From the NCBI GenBank assembly GCA_937916345.1, contig CALFUE010000113.1:1-26509 (forward strand): a stretch of DNA of 26,509 nt. The letters run 5' to 3'. Under the pieces are notes generated by a model. The model saw only the letters and a list, made by a program, of their open reading frames with translations. It was not told where the DNA came from and did no database searches. Made by a program: the position numbers and the translations under genes. The DNA comes from an uncultured bacterium. Its GTDB lineage: Bacteria; Bacillota; Clostridia; Lachnospirales; Lachnospiraceae. Shown piece after piece: positions 22,673 to 26,509 of the stretch (position 1 is the stretch's first letter; every line of letters starts with the position of its first letter).

Positions 22673-23872
22673 TTACTTCGAGTAATACGCCAGCTGTTCG
22701 ACGATCTGTGAATACTTAACCTTGTTTGTCTTTCTGTCGAAGAGTCCGAAATTTTCGGCTCCTGTCCCGAAGGCATTGTTGTCCCACCAGACGGCAGTCA
22801 TTCCGTAATGTCTCGCCAGAGCGACATAATACGCCGCGCACTTCGCTCTCTCGGCGGTGTTGTCCTTGTTGACTATACCGAACTCTCCGATCACCACTCC
22901 AATGCCCTTTGAAGTAAATCTTTCGTAGGCCTGCTTCATAAAAGTATTCAGCTCCGTCTTGTCGGCGTCGTTGAAATCAGACCTTCCCGATCCGTCAAAA
23001 GCCATGGAATAAGGTCTGTAAGCATGTATCGAAACCAGTATCCTGTTTGACTTGGAGGCGTTCTTGTCCGTCGGGAGCTTGAAATAATCCGTGAGCGTAA
23101 AATCCGGTGATGCCGCATAGCCCGGCACCATGATATATCTCTTTTTATTGTTGCTTCCGCCGGCAGTCCTTATGGTATCCACCGCCACCTGATTCAGCTT
23201 GTTGATATAGTTCATGGCCTCCTGCCCCTCACTGCTGGAATCCGGCATGAACCACCAGGGATTGGACATAGAGAGATTCCTGGGCTCGTTCATCGTCTCG
23301 AATATCAGGCGATCTCCGTAGCTCTTGAATCTCTTCGCTATCTGCTTCCAAATGGTCTTCACATACTTCTTTGATGCTGAGTAGGCTGCCTTTGTGGGCT
23401 GCATCTGCTCGTCGTCATGATGTATATTTAAGATGACATACATCCCGTTGTTATATGCGTAATCAACCACGGTCTGCACCCTGTCCATCCATGCATCCGA
23501 TATGGTAAGCTTTGAATCCACGTGATTGTGCCATGACACGGGGATCCTTATGGTATTGAAGCCTTGTTTCTTAATGGCCTTGATGAGAGCCTCGGATGTC
23601 TTTTCCTTTTGGGATGTCCAGGCCGTCTCATACTCCAGCTCATCGCTAAGCCATGTGCAGTCATAGGCGTCAAAGGTATTGCCCAGATTCCATCCGAGCT
23701 GCATCTTATTGACAAACCTGATCGCAGCAGTATTCTTTACACTTACGCTCTCAAAGCCTGCGGTATCTACCTTTACTACTGCGGCCTTTGCATCTTCCGG
23801 CGATAGAGTTACACCGGATAATGCTATTACAGCCGCAAGAAGAGAGGCCGTCAGTTTTTTTATCTTCTTCAT
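22673..23872 (-). CDS. Secreted GH5 family endoglucanase
   Basis: This 399-residue protein has a cleavable signal peptide (MKKIKKLTASLLAAVIALSG...AKA-A, about residue 30) and no lipobox Cys, so it is released or loosely bound. It contains a single GH5 barrel with GWNLGNTFDAYD, NTIRIPVSWHNHV, YVILNIHHDDE, acid/base E196 in FETMNEPRN, SIHAYRPYSMAFDGSG, nucleophile E330 in VVIGEFGIVNKDN, and WWDNNAFGTGAENFGL. It is plainly paralogous to the lipoprotein GH5 at 18749-20098, with the same insert pattern but without the lipid anchor and linker. It hydrolyses beta-1,4-glucans by family; the precise substrate is unknown. The gap to the upstream GH5 gene contains a palindromic element and no clear promoter, so it may be read from upstream. 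Confidence 0.93.
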   Translation of the reverse strand: MKKIKKLTASLLAAVIALSGVTLSPEDAKAAVVKVDTAGFESVSVKNTAAIRFVNKMQLGWNLGNTFDAYDCTWLSDELEYETAWTSQKEKTSEALIKAIKKQGFNTIRIPVSWHNHVDSKLTISDAWMDRVQTVVDYAYNNGMYVILNIHHDDEQMQPTKAAYSASKKYVKTIWKQIAKRFKSYGDRLIFETMNEPRNLSMSNPWWFMPDSSSEGQEAMNYINKLNQVAVDTIRTAGGSNNKKRYIMVPGYAASPDFTLTDYFKLPTDKNASKSNRILVSIHAYRPYSMAFDGSGRSDFNDADKTELNTFMKQAYERFTSKGIGVVIGEFGIVNKDNTAERAKCAAYYVALARHYGMTAVWWDNNAFGTGAENFGLFDRKTNKVKYSQIVEQLAYYSK

Positions 23873-23891
23873 TTACCTGTCCTCATTACTT

Positions 23892-24036
23892 GTTACTATT
23901 CACAGCCGTTCCGGCTGCGAAAGTAACGGTTTTTGCCATTTTAAATCGCCTTCGGCGATGGGCAAAACCCATCTCACCCTGTACAAATTGGGTCGTAATT
24001 GCGCAGCAAGTGCGCAATTCGACTGTGAATGGTAAC
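23892..24036. mobile_element. MITE-like palindromic element between two cellulase genes
   Basis: A 145-base element has near-perfect 14-base terminal inverted repeats, GTTACTATTCACAG (23892-23905) and CTGTGAATGGTAAC (24023-24036), with one mismatch. Inside are three perfect hairpins: CAGCCG/CGGCTG with TTC loop (23903-23917), ATCGCC/GGCGAT with TTC loop, a UUCG-type tetraloop (23945-23959), and AATTGCGC/GCGCAATT (23997-24019). GGTTTTTGCC (23928-23937) also pairs with GGGCAAAACCC (23960-23970). No protein is encoded. It begins 2 bases after the stop of the 804-residue cellulase. It could be a non-autonomous transposable element that now acts as an RNA-processing or attenuating structure. I found no other copy in the window. 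Confidence 0.65.
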
Positions 24037-24038
24037 CA

Positions 24039-26453
24039 TTACTTCACTACGAAATCAAAGGTGATGGTGATAGTATTCACACCCACCAGATCCTGCTTGT
24101 CGATTATGACGGAAGAGGCATTTGAGAGTCCGTTTGACATGGTTCTCGCATCATCGGGTATTGAACCGACCCACTCGTTGATAAGATTTACTCTCGTGCA
24201 AAGTCCGTCATCCGAAGATGTATAAGGCTCCGCTATCATGTGTATCGGCTCTCCGTTTACAAGTATCTCCTTGATATTGAGGATACATCCTGGATACTTG
24301 ACCTCTGCGTTCGATACTGCCAACGCGCCAAAAGTCAGTCCGTCGTTTCCGCCTTCAAATTCAAGTCCTACAGTGTAGGTTCCCTCTCCGTCAACTACCA
24401 CATCTGTGGGAATAATGCCCGGGTGATCCGCATTCGGATTGTAGACATCTCCAACACTGTAGCTGCCTGCTCCGCCATTCCACATGATCCATGCGTACAT
24501 GGTCTCTGAGTCAACCTCTACCGCGCCTCCCTCGTTAAAGCTCTCGGGAGCCGCTTCGGCAGCCTCCTCCATGTGTGTCTTTACGGCCGCAAGATAGGCC
24601 TCCTCGCCCATTTCCTGCTCCTTCGCGTAAGTCCTTGACAGATAGAGATCCAGCACCTCCTGATCCCTCAGCGTACATGCAGACTTGTCATAAAACATAT
24701 TTGTATCCCAAAGAACAGGAACATAGTTGTATGTATCACAGAGATCCAGCAGATTGCTGTGATACTCGATGGTGTTGTACATCAGCTCGTCAGCGCTCAT
24801 CTTTAACGCTCCGTACTCGCCGATGATTACGCCATACCCCTGATCGGTGAATTTGGTCAGCTTCTCAAACTGATCTGCCATGTACTCGTACTCCTTCACG
24901 GTTCCCCAATGCTTGTTTGAGGCATCAGAGTCCTTGTCACCGCAGTAATCCCATGGATCATAATAGTGAACAGAGAGAAGAAGCTTGTCCTTTGCGGTAT
25001 CGGTGGGCATCACAAATCTGTCGTCTATAGTGTTGTCAAAATTTGTGTTGATACCCGCGATCAGAAGGAAACGGTCGTCGTTGTTTCCGCCGCTGGCTCT
25101 CACGACATCCACGAATTTCTGATTTATGGCATTTGCGACAGAGTACTCCTCGTCCTTTGAGAGTGAGCCCGAATCTGCCCAGACGGAATTGTTGTTCAGC
25201 CCGTTTCCAAGTTCCTCGTTTGCGCTCTCAAGTATGAGATTGTCAGGATAATCCTTGAAACGATCGGCAATCTGCTGCCACATCTGTGTGTACATCTCCA
25301 TGGCAGCTGCTCTGGTGTCTTCATTTGAAGAACCGAACATAGCAAACCAGCCGCCGTCCCAGTGGTCGTTTACGATAACGAACAGTCCTGCGTCTATGCA
25401 GTAGTCCACGATCTCCTGAACCCGGTCAAGATAGTCGGCTGATATGGTATAATCGCCGGACTCGTAATCCATCTTGTTTGTCCATGAAACAGGAATACGG
25501 ATGGTATCAAAGCCTGACGCGCGGTATCCTTTTATCATGTCGGCCGTGGTCACAGGCTGTCCCCAGCAGGTCTCGTAGCTGGACACATCTGCCGAGATAC
25601 CGATTGTGGTATGTCCGTAAGCCTCCATGGTGTTTCCGAGATTTATTCCATTGCCCATGAGCTTTGATGCCTCGAGGGCTGAAAGAGTCGAGAGATCCGT
25701 GTAGTCTGTCACGGCATAGACGAAATCGCCTGCGCTTGAAGCCTGGGCAGTTCCCGCATCACCCCATACCATATCGGTGAGGGTAAAGGTCACACTGATG
25801 GTCTTCGGATTCTCTACTGCTGAAATATTTGCCACATGATTCGTCGTATCAGCATCGATCTCCTCTACCACTGAGCCGTCCCACGCATTTATGGGATCAT
25901 TGGTATCGAAATCCCCGTTGTTCTTGAAGGCGCTCTTCGGCCCGGTCTGTGTGATGGTCAGAGCAGTGCCGTCCACCGTGATCTCATCATACATGATATT
26001 TGCCGCAGAGAGCGGTGACCGCTCTCCCGCTGCTATACCGCTGTCCTTTATGTAAATCGCCGTAAGGTTCTTAAGGTACATTACCCCCAGCCCCTTTGCC
26101 TCCTGTGACAGATCCCTGTCGCAGTCAAAATCAACTGTATACTGTCCTTCCTCAGTTACAAAGATCGGAACTGAGCTAACCTCGTTTGCATAATAATTAC
26201 TGTCAGAGTCATTGTAGTAAACATTGAGTGCCAGTTCTATGTAGTCGCCGTCGGCAGGTCTTTCATGTATGGAATCGTCCGCCGCTTCCTCGGCAACATC
26301 CCCGGCAGCCGGCTCCTGCTGCTCCTCCTTCGTCTCCTCCTGCGCGGACGTGTTTTCCGCAGGCTTCTGCTCAGACCCGCAGCCGCCCAAAGTCATTCCG
26401 GCCGCCATGGTCAGGGTCAAAAGACAGGATAAGATTCTCGCTCTTTTCTTCAT
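24039..26453 (-). CDS. GH5 family cellulase lipoprotein with flanking beta-sandwich modules
   Basis: This 804-residue protein has a lipoprotein signal (lipobox LGGC, Cys25) and an acidic low-complexity linker (QEETKEEQQEP). An N-terminal beta-rich module (about 68-235) has EEGQYTVDFD, ITVDGTALTI, INAWDGS and ISVTFTL. The GH5 barrel (about 255-600) shows NGINLGNTMEAYG, DTIRIPVSWTNKM, FVIVNDHWDGGW, acid/base E413 in ESANEELGN, SVHYYDPWDYCG and nucleophile E546 in VIIGEYGALKM. A C-terminal module (about 650-804) has VDGEGTYTVGLEF, ILVNGEPIHM, LINEWVGS and ITITFDF. The two modules share a plan with the small secreted protein at 21722-22531 and probably bind glucan. The GH5 is more distant from the other two in the window (NEE in place of NEP, EYG in place of EFG). 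A GAAAGGGG site precedes the ATG. It is anchored to the outer face of the membrane. Confidence 0.92.
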   Translation of the reverse strand: MKKRARILSCLLTLTMAAGMTLGGCGSEQKPAENTSAQEETKEEQQEPAAGDVAEEAADDSIHERPADGDYIELALNVYYNDSDSNYYANEVSSVPIFVTEEGQYTVDFDCDRDLSQEAKGLGVMYLKNLTAIYIKDSGIAAGERSPLSAANIMYDEITVDGTALTITQTGPKSAFKNNGDFDTNDPINAWDGSVVEEIDADTTNHVANISAVENPKTISVTFTLTDMVWGDAGTAQASSAGDFVYAVTDYTDLSTLSALEASKLMGNGINLGNTMEAYGHTTIGISADVSSYETCWGQPVTTADMIKGYRASGFDTIRIPVSWTNKMDYESGDYTISADYLDRVQEIVDYCIDAGLFVIVNDHWDGGWFAMFGSSNEDTRAAAMEMYTQMWQQIADRFKDYPDNLILESANEELGNGLNNNSVWADSGSLSKDEEYSVANAINQKFVDVVRASGGNNDDRFLLIAGINTNFDNTIDDRFVMPTDTAKDKLLLSVHYYDPWDYCGDKDSDASNKHWGTVKEYEYMADQFEKLTKFTDQGYGVIIGEYGALKMSADELMYNTIEYHSNLLDLCDTYNYVPVLWDTNMFYDKSACTLRDQEVLDLYLSRTYAKEQEMGEEAYLAAVKTHMEEAAEAAPESFNEGGAVEVDSETMYAWIMWNGGAGSYSVGDVYNPNADHPGIIPTDVVVDGEGTYTVGLEFEGGNDGLTFGALAVSNAEVKYPGCILNIKEILVNGEPIHMIAEPYTSSDDGLCTRVNLINEWVGSIPDDARTMSNGLSNASSVIIDKQDLVGVNTITITFDFVVK

Positions 26454-26509
26454 TTTTTTCCCCTTTCTCTCTTAAAACATAAAAACATAGCAATATGGGC
26501 GTTCTGTTG

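Noticed and set aside
18749..26453. Cellulosome (dockerin/cohesin) genes
   Set aside because: I looked for the paired calcium-binding dockerin repeats and cohesin-sized domains in the cellulases and small proteins and saw none.

Overview
This window is a metagenome-type contig that appears to be stitched from at least two, and probably four, genomes. Bases 1 to about 10,300 are mostly Bacteroidetes (Bacteroidales-like). The signs are genes without Shine-Dalgarno sites, TAnnTTTG -7 boxes, an M6 peptidase with a type IX secretion sorting tail, a TonB-dependent receptor and lipoproteins. From about 10,300 to the end everything reads as Firmicutes, family Lachnospiraceae (Butyrivibrio/Pseudobutyrivibrio-like). 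There the genes have strong AGGAGG sites and sigma-A promoters, and encode GH5 cellulases and lysine-rich surface modules.

Left region (1-10,282): one open frame from base 2 to 1513 joins three unrelated pieces: an isoleucyl-tRNA synthetase fragment, the end of an old-yellow-enzyme domain, and the C-terminal two thirds of a GltA/NfnB-type oxidoreductase. Codon usage changes sharply inside it. Next come a small hypothetical gene (minus), a MORN-repeat protein overlapping a TonB-dependent receptor (plus), a large secreted M6 peptidase downstream of a prohibitin-like gene (minus), and two tandem paralogous lipoproteins (plus). A Bacteroidetes-type inverted repeat at 10,244-10,282 ends this part.

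Right region (about 10,300-26,509, every gene on the minus strand): in the direction of transcription it holds a GH5 cellulase lipoprotein with flanking beta-sandwich modules, a palindromic MITE-like element, and a second secreted GH5. A strong promoter then drives a three-gene operon of small secreted proteins with carbohydrate-binding-like modules, closed by a strong terminator. After that comes a third GH5 lipoprotein that starts a tight gene string: a degenerate GGDEF-EAL membrane protein, purine nucleoside phosphorylase, an MtaD-type deaminase, a 57-residue membrane protein and alaS. An SPFH protein cut off at the join follows.

The part most likely to be new biology is 18,749-26,453: three GH5 enzymes with different cell-surface attachments, surrounding an operon of non-enzymatic secreted proteins. 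Two of these share an 86% identical lysine-rich C-terminal module attached to different N-terminal modules, and one has a C-terminal membrane anchor. I read this as a non-cellulosomal beta-glucan binding and degradation apparatus at the cell surface; that reading is inference. The first cellulase gene and the inactive-looking cyclic-di-GMP-type protein are probably co-transcribed, which hints at second-messenger control.
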